Source of the DNA: Pirellulales bacterium
Lineage (GTDB): Bacteria; Planctomycetota; Planctomycetia; Pirellulales; JAEUIK01
Length of the DNA: 64,000 nucleotides
Assembly: GCA_019636335.1 (NCBI GenBank)
Contig: JAHBXR010000011.1
Location: forward strand, 62,001-126,000
Direction of reading: 5' to 3'
Part shown: piece after piece, positions 55,168 to 62,783 of the stretch
How the letters are laid out: every line of letters begins with the position of its first letter
Numbering within the stretch: the first letter of the stretch is position 1
Translations under genes and position numbers: made by a program
Notes under the pieces: model-generated
What the model was told of the DNA's origin: nothing
The model's input: only the letters and a program-made list of their open reading frames with translations
The model's database searches: none

Positions 55168-56009
55168 TTCGGCGGCGTCTCGGGCTCGGCCCGTTTGGCG
55201 AACGTGCGAATCGCGGCATCGATCAGTTCGAGCGGATAATCGGGCGACGTGGGATTGGCGACCCCCTGAAAGACGATCCGCCGGTCGCCATCGTCGATCA
55301 GATAGACCACGGCCGCGATCGACTGCTCGTTCGGCAACGTCGCATGATAGGCCATCCGCGAAGCGGGGAAATCGCCGATCTTGCCATGCTCGGTCTTCTG
55401 CCGCTCCGAGTTGGGCCACGTGGTCGAAATATTCGCGAACATGGCCGCTAGCATGGCATCGTGAGCCGGGTATTGCTGGCTCGGCGGATGAAATGTCGCC
55501 GCGATGACGGCGGGCGTGGCGCCTTCTTGCGCCGGGCCTTGATAACCGATCATGAAGGGCTGCGGCGAATCGGGCCGATCCGAACCGCGGGCCGCTTCCG
55601 TGAATCCCACCGGCACACGCAGACCATAACCACCGAAGTCGGCCGGCTCGGCGACGAGCTTTTCGTCCCATTCGGCGCCGACCTCCCAGGAATCGTCCGC
55701 CGCGTCAGCAGCCGCCGGTTCGCTGGGTGCGGATGGTTCTTCGGCAGACACCGGTTCAGCAGGCGGCTCGATTGCTGGCGCATCGACGGGCGCCGCAGGC
55801 ATCGACGGTTCTGGTGTGACGTTCGCCGCCGGGGCGGCCGCGGGGGCAGGCGTTTCGGCGACTGCGGTTGCCTGTGTCGATTCCGTCGCCGCCGGCTTGC
55901 CGCAACCGGTGCCCAGCGCGCCGAGGGACAATGCCAAGGCAAAGGTCATCGTGTGCCAGGCACGCGTCTCAAAAAACGACCGACCACACCGATAACGATT
56001 TGCTTGCAT
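55164..56009 (-). CDS. Lipoprotein, unknown function
   Basis: A 281-residue lipoprotein. The signal has a basic start, a hydrophobic core 'TMTFALALSLGALGTGC' with a lipobox LGTGC at Cys36, and a long Pro/Ala-rich linker (about 38-115), followed by a globular part (about 120-275) with 'YGLRVPVGFTEAARG' and 'RIVFQGVANPTSPDYPLELIDAAIRTF'. The tail resembles the domain seen in the exported protein at 1618-3123. Its stop codon lies inside the right arm of the repeat element. Function unknown. Confidence 0.75.
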   Translation of the reverse strand: MQANRYRCGRSFFETRAWHTMTFALALSLGALGTGCGKPAATESTQATAVAETPAPAAAPAANVTPEPSMPAAPVDAPAIEPPAEPVSAEEPSAPSEPAAADAADDSWEVGAEWDEKLVAEPADFGGYGLRVPVGFTEAARGSDRPDSPQPFMIGYQGPAQEGATPAVIAATFHPPSQQYPAHDAMLAAMFANISTTWPNSERQKTEHGKIGDFPASRMAYHATLPNEQSIAAVVYLIDDGDRRIVFQGVANPTSPDYPLELIDAAIRTFAKRAEPETPPN

Positions 56010-56034
56010 GGGAGTCCTTGGTTGGCGGGCCCGC

Positions 56035-56889
56035 TCAGCCTTGCACGACGGTGTTCGCGAGCGTGCCGATGGGTTCTATCGTAATCTCGATTTCGTCCTG
56101 GGGCAGCAAGGTGAAATCGTCTTTCGGCACGATTCCCGTGCCCGTCAACAGAAAGGCTCCCTCCGGAAAGCTATTGTCGCGGGCCAGCCAGCCGATGAGA
56201 TCGTCGAACGTCCGCGCCATCTGCCCCAGGTTCGTCGTATCGGTGAACGCCACCTCGCGCTGGCGACGGACGGTGAGCTTGATTTCGGTCTGTTTCGGCA
56301 GGTCGTCGGCCAGCAGAATCGCGGGGCCCAGGGCACACGACCCGTCGTACACTTTCGCCTGTGGCAAATAGAGAGGGTTTTCTCCCTCGATATCGCGCGA
56401 GCTCATGTCGTTGCCGATCGTAAAGCCGACCAGCTTCATCCGCGAGTTGAGCACCAGCGTCAGTTCGGGCTCGGGCACGTTCCAGGCAGCGTCGCGACGA
56501 ATGCGCACCGCGCCGCCGGGGTCGACCACCCGATGCGGGTTCGCCTTGAAGAACAACTCGGGACGCGGCGCCTCGTAGACGAGGTCGTAGAAGCGGGCGG
56601 CCCCTTCCGATTCCTCCATCCGCGCGGCGCGGCTGCGCAAGTAGGTTACCCCGGCAGCCCAGACTTCCTGCCGATCGATCGGCGCCAGCAGATCAATCTC
56701 GGCGGTCGTATAAGGCGTTGCCCGACGATCGACTAGTTCGTGAACGGCGGCGGCCGGATCATCGGCTTCGAGGATGTCGGCGAGCGTGGCGAAGGGCGTT
56801 CCTGGCTCCAGACGCAATGGCACGATGGCGTCGTTCTCCCAAAGCCCTGTTTTGATGCCGGCACTGGTTTGGAATTTGACAAGTTTCAT
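56035..56889 (-). CDS. Fumarylacetoacetate hydrolase family protein
   Basis: A 284-residue hydrolase or isomerase of the FAH superfamily. It starts MKLVKFQTSAGIKTGLWEND. The C-terminal catalytic domain has the metal-binding acidic residues in 'PEPELTLVL', 'GNDMSSRDIEGENPLYLPQAKVYDGSCALGP' and the closing 'GTGIVPKDDFTLLPQDEIEITIEPIG'. Such enzymes cleave C-C bonds of acylpyruvates or act on 2-keto-3-deoxy sugars. The ATG at 56887-56889 is the best start. No catabolic partners are next to it, so the substrate is open. Confidence 0.9.
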   Translation of the reverse strand: MKLVKFQTSAGIKTGLWENDAIVPLRLEPGTPFATLADILEADDPAAAVHELVDRRATPYTTAEIDLLAPIDRQEVWAAGVTYLRSRAARMEESEGAARFYDLVYEAPRPELFFKANPHRVVDPGGAVRIRRDAAWNVPEPELTLVLNSRMKLVGFTIGNDMSSRDIEGENPLYLPQAKVYDGSCALGPAILLADDLPKQTEIKLTVRRQREVAFTDTTNLGQMARTFDDLIGWLARDNSFPEGAFLLTGTGIVPKDDFTLLPQDEIEITIEPIGTLANTVVQG

Positions 56890-56914
56890 GGACCGTCTCT
56901 GCAAAGTTCCGAAT

Positions 56915-56942
56915 CAAAGTGGCACAGACTGCCAGCCTGTGC
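56915..56942 (+). repeat. REP-like palindrome, copy 1 (CAAAGTGGCACAG family)
   Basis: 28 bases beginning CAAAGTGGCACAGACTGCCA and ending CCTGTGC; its GCACAG...CTGTGC arms pair. It forms an inverted pair with 57002-57029, with 59 bases between, in the space between the FAH and monooxygenase genes. A third copy lies at 58519-58546. Confidence 0.75.
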
Positions 56943-57001
56943 ATTGGGAGTGTCAGCTCACTTCATGAGTGGAGCATGTCGCGGCGTTCAATACTGAAAC
57001 T

Positions 57002-57029
57002 GCACAGGCCGGCGGCCTGTGCCACTTTG
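57002..57029 (-). repeat. REP-like palindrome, copy 2
   Basis: Inverted copy of 56915-56942 (GCACAGGCCGGCGGCCTGTG core and then CCACTTTG). Its core GCACAGGCC/GGCCTGTGC is almost a perfect palindrome. It ends about 25 bases before the stop of the monooxygenase gene. Confidence 0.75.
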
Positions 57030-57055
57030 ATGTCAAGCACCAATACAGCGCTTCT

Positions 57056-58387
57056 TTACACCTGTTGCGGTTCCTTGCCCGCGTGCGAAACGAGCAGGCG
57101 CATCAACCGCTTGATGTGCTGGCGATAAGTATAGTGCTCGATCTCGAGCAGGTGGCGAGTCGAATGAACGTAATGTATTCCGGCGCCGAGATCGGGCTGC
57201 GGCCCCGCCTTGATCTGCCGCACACGTGCGGCACGCTCCGGCGCGCGCTCTTGGGCGGCAACGTACTCGGCGATCAATTGGGCCTGGTAGTCGACGAGCC
57301 CCAGTTGTCCGCTGTCGGGCTGCAGTAGCCCCGCCACAAAGAGATTGTCGTAGCGGGGATGAAAAATGTGCAGATACAACAGTGGCTTGTCGTCGTGCCA
57401 ATTCAGATGCGCGCGATCGATGAAGGGAAAGCTGATCTTGAAGCCGGTCGCGTAGACGATGACGTCGATCGCCTCCTCGCTGCCATCCGTGAAGCGCACG
57501 TGCGTGCCGGCCAACTCGGCAATATCGGGCTTCACCGTGATGTCGCCATGCCCGACGTAGTAGAGCATCTGCGAATTGACGATCGGGTGGCTTTCGAGCA
57601 GCTTGTGATCGGGCTTGCGTAGGCCGTAGTCTTGCGGACTGCCGAGCACTATCTTGGCCAACACGCTCGCCACGGTGCGCCGCACGGCGAGCGGCACGCG
57701 CCAGCGCAACAGGCGTTCGCCCAATTCGTCCGAAGGGCGGCCGAGAAAGTATTTGGGCAGGTAGTGGTACCCGCGCCGCGAGCTATGGAACGTCTGGGAG
57801 GCGTTCTGAGCCGACTCGACGGCGATATCGCAGCCGGAGTTGCCGGCCCCCACCACCAGCACGCGTTTGCCACGGATCGCGTCGGGCGTCTTGTACTGCG
57901 CGGAGTGCAGGACGAGTCCGTCGAAGTGGCCGGGATACTCGGGATATTTCGGATCCCAATTGTGCCCGTTGGCAATCACCACGCCGCGATAGCGCCGCCG
58001 CTCGCCCCCCGACAACGCGACGTCCCAGAATTCGCCGGCCGGCTCGATGCGCTCGATCGCGCGATTGAATTCAATCGCGCGGTAAAGATCGAAGTGCCGC
58101 GCGTAATCGCGCAGGTATTCCCACACCTGCGTTACGCCCGGGTAGTCGGGGTACTCGGCCGGCATCGGAAAGTCGGTGAACTCGGTCATCCGCTTCGAGC
58201 TGAGCAGATGCGTCGAGCGGCAAACGCTGCTGGCGGGCTTGCCGAAGTACCAGTTGCCGCCGACGTCGTCCTCGCGCTCGATCACCTCGACCGCGATGCC
58301 GCGCTCGAGCATGTTTTTGGCAACGGTCAGGCCCGATGATCCCGCACCGACGATACAGTAGGTCTTCGTACGATCGTGTGGGTCCAT
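57056..58387 (-). CDS. Flavin-containing monooxygenase
   Basis: A 443-residue FAD/NADPH monooxygenase. First dinucleotide motif GAGSSGLTVAKNMLERG (15-31), the FMO fingerprint F-x-G-x3-H-x3-Y in 'FDGLVLHSAQYK', the second NADPH motif VVGAGNSGCDIA, and 'VIVYATGFK' near the C-terminus. It belongs to class B flavin monooxygenases and oxidises N or S of small organic compounds. It is flanked at both ends by copies of a short repeat. Substrate unknown. Confidence 0.92.
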   Translation of the reverse strand: MDPHDRTKTYCIVGAGSSGLTVAKNMLERGIAVEVIEREDDVGGNWYFGKPASSVCRSTHLLSSKRMTEFTDFPMPAEYPDYPGVTQVWEYLRDYARHFDLYRAIEFNRAIERIEPAGEFWDVALSGGERRRYRGVVIANGHNWDPKYPEYPGHFDGLVLHSAQYKTPDAIRGKRVLVVGAGNSGCDIAVESAQNASQTFHSSRRGYHYLPKYFLGRPSDELGERLLRWRVPLAVRRTVASVLAKIVLGSPQDYGLRKPDHKLLESHPIVNSQMLYYVGHGDITVKPDIAELAGTHVRFTDGSEEAIDVIVYATGFKISFPFIDRAHLNWHDDKPLLYLHIFHPRYDNLFVAGLLQPDSGQLGLVDYQAQLIAEYVAAQERAPERAARVRQIKAGPQPDLGAGIHYVHSTRHLLEIEHYTYRQHIKRLMRLLVSHAGKEPQQV

Positions 58388-58518
58388 GAGGAGGATTTTA
58401 TGCCGTGGTGCGGGGCAAAGAAGCGAACTGGCCGAGGCCGCGTTATTGTAACAGCCTCAACAAGCAGAGAAGTGGCCCCGTCCGCCGGCTTATGCCATAC
58501 GAGTGCAAGCTGTACCCA

Positions 58519-58546
58519 GCACAGGCCGGCGACCTGGGCCACTTTT
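58519..58546 (-). repeat. REP-like palindrome, copy 3
   Basis: Third copy of the family at 56915 and 57002, with the GCACAGGCCGGCGACCTGGG core followed by CCACTTTT. It is the most diverged copy (CCTGGGCC in place of CCTGTGCC). Confidence 0.65.
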
Positions 58547-58659
58547 GTTGTGAGCGTCTGTTCTTATCTCGTAGCACGTATAGCCCTAACTGGTCATTTG
58601 ACGACCAGGTGCGTGGAAAACAAGTCGTTTCGAGGTCCGATAGTCCGGCGAGCCGATCT

Positions 58660-58687
58660 TTGTCCACCCGGCAGATTCCGCTATGAT
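58660..58687 (+). promoter_or_regulatory. Candidate sigma-70 promoter of fumC
   Basis: TTGTCC (58660-58665), a 16-base spacer and TATGAT (58682-58687), 61 bases upstream of the fumC ATG. Confidence 0.5.
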
Positions 58688-58748
58688 CTAGCCGCCAGAC
58701 CCCAAATTGTGCAGCTTTGCCGAACCCACACACGAACCAATTGCCGCG

Positions 58749-60173
58749 ATGACCGACTTCCGCACTGAACACGATTCGATGGGGGACGTGCGCGTCCCCA
58801 AGCATGCGTACTATGGCGCCCAGACGCAGCGCGCCGTCGAGAACTTTCCCGTCTCTGGATGGCCCCTGCCGACGCCACTCATCCGCGCGCTCGGGCTCAT
58901 CAAATACGCTGCCGCTGTCGCCAATCGGGATCTGGGCAAGTTGACGGGCTCGGGCAAGAACCCGCTCGACGACAAGCAGGTCGAAGCCTTGCTCAAGGCC
59001 GCGCGCGAGGTGTACGACGGTCGCTTCGACGCCGAGTTTCCGATCGACGTCTTCCAGACCGGCTCGGGCACCTCGAGCAACATGAACGCCAACGAGGTGA
59101 TCAGCAATCGCGCGATCGAGATGCTGGGGGGGGATCGCTTCTCGCAAGCGAAGCCGGTTCATCCGAACGATCACGTGAACATGGGGCAGAGCACGAACGA
59201 CATGTTCCCCACGGCCATTCATGTGGCCGTCGCGCTGGCGATCAAGAACGATCTGATTCCCGCGCTCGAGCGGTTGCAGGGCGTGCTCGAAGACAAGGCG
59301 CGCGCGTGGGACAAGATCATCAAGATCGGTCGCACCCATCTGGCCGACGCGACGCCGTTGCGTCTGGGCCAGGAGATCGGCGGCTTCGCGCGACAGATCG
59401 AATTGTCGCTCGACCGCGCGCGTCGCGCCATCGAGGCGGTGCTCGAGCTGCCGGCGGGGGGCACGGCGGTCGGCACCGGTATCAACACGCATCCCGAGTT
59501 CGGCAAGCGCGTGGCGGCCGAGTTGGCGCGCGAGACCGGTATTCCCTTCGTCGAGGCGGTGAATCACTTCGAGGGGAACGCGCAGCGCGACGGGCTCGTC
59601 GAGTGCCACGGCCAACTGCGCACGATCGCCACGACGCTGTTCAACGTGTCGAACAACATTCGCTGGCTCGGCTCCGGCCCGCGCTGCGGCTTCTACGAAC
59701 TGAAGCTGCCCGATCGCCAGCCGGGCAGCTCGATCATGCCCGGCAAGGTGAACCCAGTCATGTGCGAGAGCATGATGCAGGTCACGGCCCGGGTCATGGG
59801 GAACGATCAGACGATCGCCGTCAGCGGCGCGGCTGGTGGCCAGTTCCAGTTGAACATCATGATGCCCGTCATGGGGCATACGACGCTGGAAAGCATTGCC
59901 ATCCTGGCGGGGGCCACGCAGGCGTTCGTCGACTTCTGCGCCCTCGAGATGGAGGCCAATGAAGAGGCCTGCCCGGCTTCGGTCGAGAAGAGCCTCTCGA
60001 TGGTGACGAGCCTCAATCCGCTGATCGGCTACGAGAAAGCGGCCGCCTTGGCGAAAGAGGCCTTCAAAACCGGCAAGACGATCCGCGAGCTGTGCCTGGA
60101 ACAAAACATTCTCGCTCCCGACGTGCTCGAACGGGCACTCGACCCCTGGAGCATGACCGAACCGCACGGTTAA
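58749..60173 (+). CDS. fumC: Fumarate hydratase, class II
   Basis: Interconverts fumarate and malate in the TCA cycle. 474 residues: TEHDSMGDVRVP, the conserved 'TGSGTSSNMNANEVI', 'HPNDHVNMGQSTNDMFPTA', 'GRTHLADATPLRLGQE', and the signature GSSIMPGKVNPVMCE. The length and motifs are those of class II fumarases, and the active-site residues are present. Start at the ATG giving MTDFRTEHDS; upstream residues in frame do not belong. Confidence 0.97.
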   Translation: MTDFRTEHDSMGDVRVPKHAYYGAQTQRAVENFPVSGWPLPTPLIRALGLIKYAAAVANRDLGKLTGSGKNPLDDKQVEALLKAAREVYDGRFDAEFPIDVFQTGSGTSSNMNANEVISNRAIEMLGGDRFSQAKPVHPNDHVNMGQSTNDMFPTAIHVAVALAIKNDLIPALERLQGVLEDKARAWDKIIKIGRTHLADATPLRLGQEIGGFARQIELSLDRARRAIEAVLELPAGGTAVGTGINTHPEFGKRVAAELARETGIPFVEAVNHFEGNAQRDGLVECHGQLRTIATTLFNVSNNIRWLGSGPRCGFYELKLPDRQPGSSIMPGKVNPVMCESMMQVTARVMGNDQTIAVSGAAGGQFQLNIMMPVMGHTTLESIAILAGATQAFVDFCALEMEANEEACPASVEKSLSMVTSLNPLIGYEKAAALAKEAFKTGKTIRELCLEQNILAPDVLERALDPWSMTEPHG

Positions 60174-60249
60174 TGTCTCTCGGTGAGCTTGCGCGGGGAA
60201 CGCAACCAACCGAACTCCAACCTAGCGTGAACGATCAGGAGACCGAATC

Positions 60250-61413
60250 ATGGCAGGTCGAATCAAGGCGTGGCGCGTCGCGGCGATGGCGGGCTGCCTG
60301 TCGCTGTGTTGGACGCTGGCGGCCGTGGCGCAAAACTCGTCCCAGGAAGGCGCCGTCGGGGCCGACGCCGTGCGCGAGGCGCACCGCATCAGCAAGACCG
60401 CCAAGACCGAGGAAGACTACAACGCCATCCTCGCGCTGTGCGAAAACGGTCTCACCACGATCACCGGCGAAGAGAACCTCAACTACACCAAGCAGCTCAT
60501 GTCGTGGGCGTTGAACCGCCGCGGCGAAGTGCGCGCGGCCGACGGACGCGACCAGGAAGCCGCGGCCGACTTCGACCAGGCCATCGAGCTCGATCCCACG
60601 CGCTGGCAGGCCTGGCACAACCGGGGCGTCAGCCGTGCCATGTCGGGGGACTTCGAGGGGGCCATCGCCGATTTCGATCAGACGATCAAGCTCAAGCCCA
60701 ACTACGCCAACGCCTGGTTCAACCGAGGAGAACTGCGCTACGAGCAGGGAGAATACGAAGCGGCCGTTGCCGATTACAACAAGTCGATCCAGCTCAACTC
60801 GGTCGACGCCGCCGCCTTCAACAGCCGGGGGCACGCCTTCTACCGCTTGGGCCAGTTCCAGAAGGCCGTCGACGATTTCACCCAGGCCATCCGCATCGAG
60901 CCGTCGAACGCCGCGGCCTATACGAACCGGGGCGATCTGTACGCCGATCTGGGGCAATTCGATCAGGCCGCGCGAGACTATCGTGCGGCCATCCGCATCG
61001 ACCCGAACCTGGGGCGCGCCTATCAAAGTGCCGCCTGGCTGATGGGCACCTGCAGCGACGAGCGCTATCGCAACGCCCAATTGGCCGTCGATGCCGCCGT
61101 CAAGGCGATCGAGCTCGACGGAGCGGACGACTTCCGTTACCTCGACACGCTGGCGGCGGCCTACGCCAACGCGGGCGAGTTCGACAAGGCGATCGAGAAC
61201 CAGGAGAAGGCCATCCAGCTCGCGCCGGAAGAGGTGGTCGAACGCTATGAAGAACGGCTCGCCCTCTACAAGGCCAACGAGCCTTATCGCGACACGCTCG
61301 ACGACGAAAAAGGGGCTCCCGCGTCCGCGAACAACGCGAAGACCACGCCCGCTCCGGCTAGGCCGTCTGGTCCCAGTGCCCAGCGCAACCCGCTCCGCGA
61401 CCGCCCGTTGTAG
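60250..61413 (+). CDS. Secreted TPR-repeat protein
   Basis: A 387-residue exported protein. Signal peptide MAGRIKAWRVAAMAGCLSLCWTLAAVAQ is preceded by AGGAGA. The mature part consists of about seven tetratricopeptide repeats ('RDQEAAADFDQAIELDPTRWQAWHNRGVSRAMSGDFEGAIADFDQTIKLKPNYANAWFNRGE' and following). These scaffold protein-protein contacts in the periplasm. The C-terminus is a Pro/Ala/Asn-rich low-complexity tail. Function unknown beyond binding. Confidence 0.88.
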   Translation: MAGRIKAWRVAAMAGCLSLCWTLAAVAQNSSQEGAVGADAVREAHRISKTAKTEEDYNAILALCENGLTTITGEENLNYTKQLMSWALNRRGEVRAADGRDQEAAADFDQAIELDPTRWQAWHNRGVSRAMSGDFEGAIADFDQTIKLKPNYANAWFNRGELRYEQGEYEAAVADYNKSIQLNSVDAAAFNSRGHAFYRLGQFQKAVDDFTQAIRIEPSNAAAYTNRGDLYADLGQFDQAARDYRAAIRIDPNLGRAYQSAAWLMGTCSDERYRNAQLAVDAAVKAIELDGADDFRYLDTLAAAYANAGEFDKAIENQEKAIQLAPEEVVERYEERLALYKANEPYRDTLDDEKGAPASANNAKTTPAPARPSGPSAQRNPLRDRPL

Positions 61414-61427
61414 GCCGCTTGATGAAG

Positions 61428-61459
61428 TGGTCAGGGGTCAGTGGCTAGTGGTGAGGGGG
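61428..61459. repeat. Short degenerate GTCAGTGG-type repeats
   Basis: Just after the TPR gene, four degenerate 8-base units GTCAGGG/GTCAGTGG/CTAGTGGT/GAGGGG follow each other. Such micro-repeats recur in planctomycete intergenic DNA (recollection, not checked). Confidence 0.35.
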
Positions 61460-61495
61460 CGTTCTGCTACGGGAGTCGGCGTCCGGACGGACTTG

Positions 61496-62371
61496 TCATA
61501 GCAGGTGCCACTGGTCGTAGCCGGCCAGATGGCTGCCGACCACGTAGAGGCCCAACAGCCCGTTCGTCACGCCGTGGGCCACCACGCAATCCCAGATGTT
61601 CCGCGTGCGGATCATCAGCCAGGTGACGAGCGAGAACCAGCAGAGCTCGGCCAGGATCTCGGCGGGGTGCATCGATACGGCCGCCGCGGTCGCCAAGGCG
61701 ATGCCCAACAGGTGGGGCGTGCCGAAAGGGACCTTCCACCAGTCGGCAGCAGCGACGAAACGCATCACGAAGCCGCGCAGAAAGAATTCCTCGATCAAGG
61801 GGACGATGGCCACCAGGCCATAAAACCGTAGGGCGAGGAAGCCCCACGCCCAGGCGGGCTGATGCTGTAGCTCGACCAAAGGATTGAACGCGCTGCGCCG
61901 GCCGGCGTCGATCAGGCCGTCGAGCCCCACCGCTCCCAGCACCGTCGGTTCGAGCGCCAGGTGTGTCAAGGCGATCCAGACGAGGACCCCCACCGCGCCG
62001 ACCAGGGGGGCCAGTGGACTTAAACGCCAGGGAAATTGCTTGTAGCCGGGCCACACGAACCCGATCGCCACCAGCGTGCAGGCGATCTTCAGCGTGTAGA
62101 TGAGCGGGTAGGAACGGTACTCGATGCCCAGGTCGAACCAGGCTTTTTCTTCTCCGGCCCCGCTCGGAGGCGTCGGCTCGAAAGAGTTGCCCAGCATGTA
62201 GACGACAAAGGGGAGGACGAAGACGAGCCAGGGATGGCGCGCCAAAAGCGCCGCTCGGCCGCCTAAAGAGCTCTCGTCCAACTGTCCTGCTGGCGGCGGC
62301 GTGCCAGCAGAATCACCCGGAGAGGCCGAGCGATCCCCTGCGCCAGCGTGGTTTTGTGGTTCTCGATTCAT
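61496..62371 (-). CDS. CPBP-family membrane protease (CAAX protease-related)
   Basis: A 291-residue integral membrane protein with about eight helices. Hallmarks are motif 1 'PLIEEFFLRGFVMRF' with Glu194-Glu195 and Arg199, His235 in the second motif ('AVSMHPAEIL'), and motif 3 'CVVAHGVTN' with His266 and Asn270. The pattern matches CPBP/ABI proteins, in particular the CAAX-prenyl-protease-related group reported next to exosortase genes in some bacteria; no exosortase is nearby. It may process a small membrane or exported peptide. The N-terminal 40 residues are Pro/Ser/Gly-rich and cytoplasmic. Confidence 0.88.
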   Translation of the reverse strand: MNREPQNHAGAGDRSASPGDSAGTPPPAGQLDESSLGGRAALLARHPWLVFVLPFVVYMLGNSFEPTPPSGAGEEKAWFDLGIEYRSYPLIYTLKIACTLVAIGFVWPGYKQFPWRLSPLAPLVGAVGVLVWIALTHLALEPTVLGAVGLDGLIDAGRRSAFNPLVELQHQPAWAWGFLALRFYGLVAIVPLIEEFFLRGFVMRFVAAADWWKVPFGTPHLLGIALATAAAVSMHPAEILAELCWFSLVTWLMIRTRNIWDCVVAHGVTNGLLGLYVVGSHLAGYDQWHLL

Positions 62372-62783
62372 GGCACCTAACGCTAGTTTCGATAAAGAGA
62401 TGAGTCAAGCAACGGGGGGGCGAAACGGGGTTGGGCGGAGAGCATGAAGAGGGCTTTTCGCAGTCTGGTTGTAAAGTCTCGGTGAACCTTGCAAAATCGC
62501 CCTTCGCTAAACGGCGAAATCGATTACTATAGGTAGGTTAGAGCTGCGCCCTGGCGGGAATATACCGGTGGGGCCGTCGCAGAAGGCCCCGCCTGCGCGG
62601 GTCGCCCTGTACGCTTGGCGGGGATAATAGGCGTCCCGCTCGGTGGCAACCGGTCAGGGCGGATCGCGCTACACGCCACGTCGCCGTTGTGCGGCCACTT
62701 GGCATCCCCTGCTCCAAACAACCCCTGCCCCGCGCGGGCACAGGGCTGGTGTCGTTCGTTTCGTTATCGATCTCGTTGAGAAG
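62372..62783. other. Gene-free stretch upstream of elongation factor G
   Basis: About 410 bases between divergent genes. It contains short GC-rich hairpins (for example GGGGCC...GGCCCC near 62575) and must hold the promoters of both genes, but no strong consensus pair is visible. Confidence 0.5.

Larger units (their letters stand above)
58388..58748. other. Intergenic stretch with a repeat copy and the fumC promoter
   Basis: About 360 bases between divergent genes. It holds the third copy of the CAAAGTGGCACAG repeat (58519-58546) and a promoter candidate for fumC (58660-58687). No gene is evident. Confidence 0.55.
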
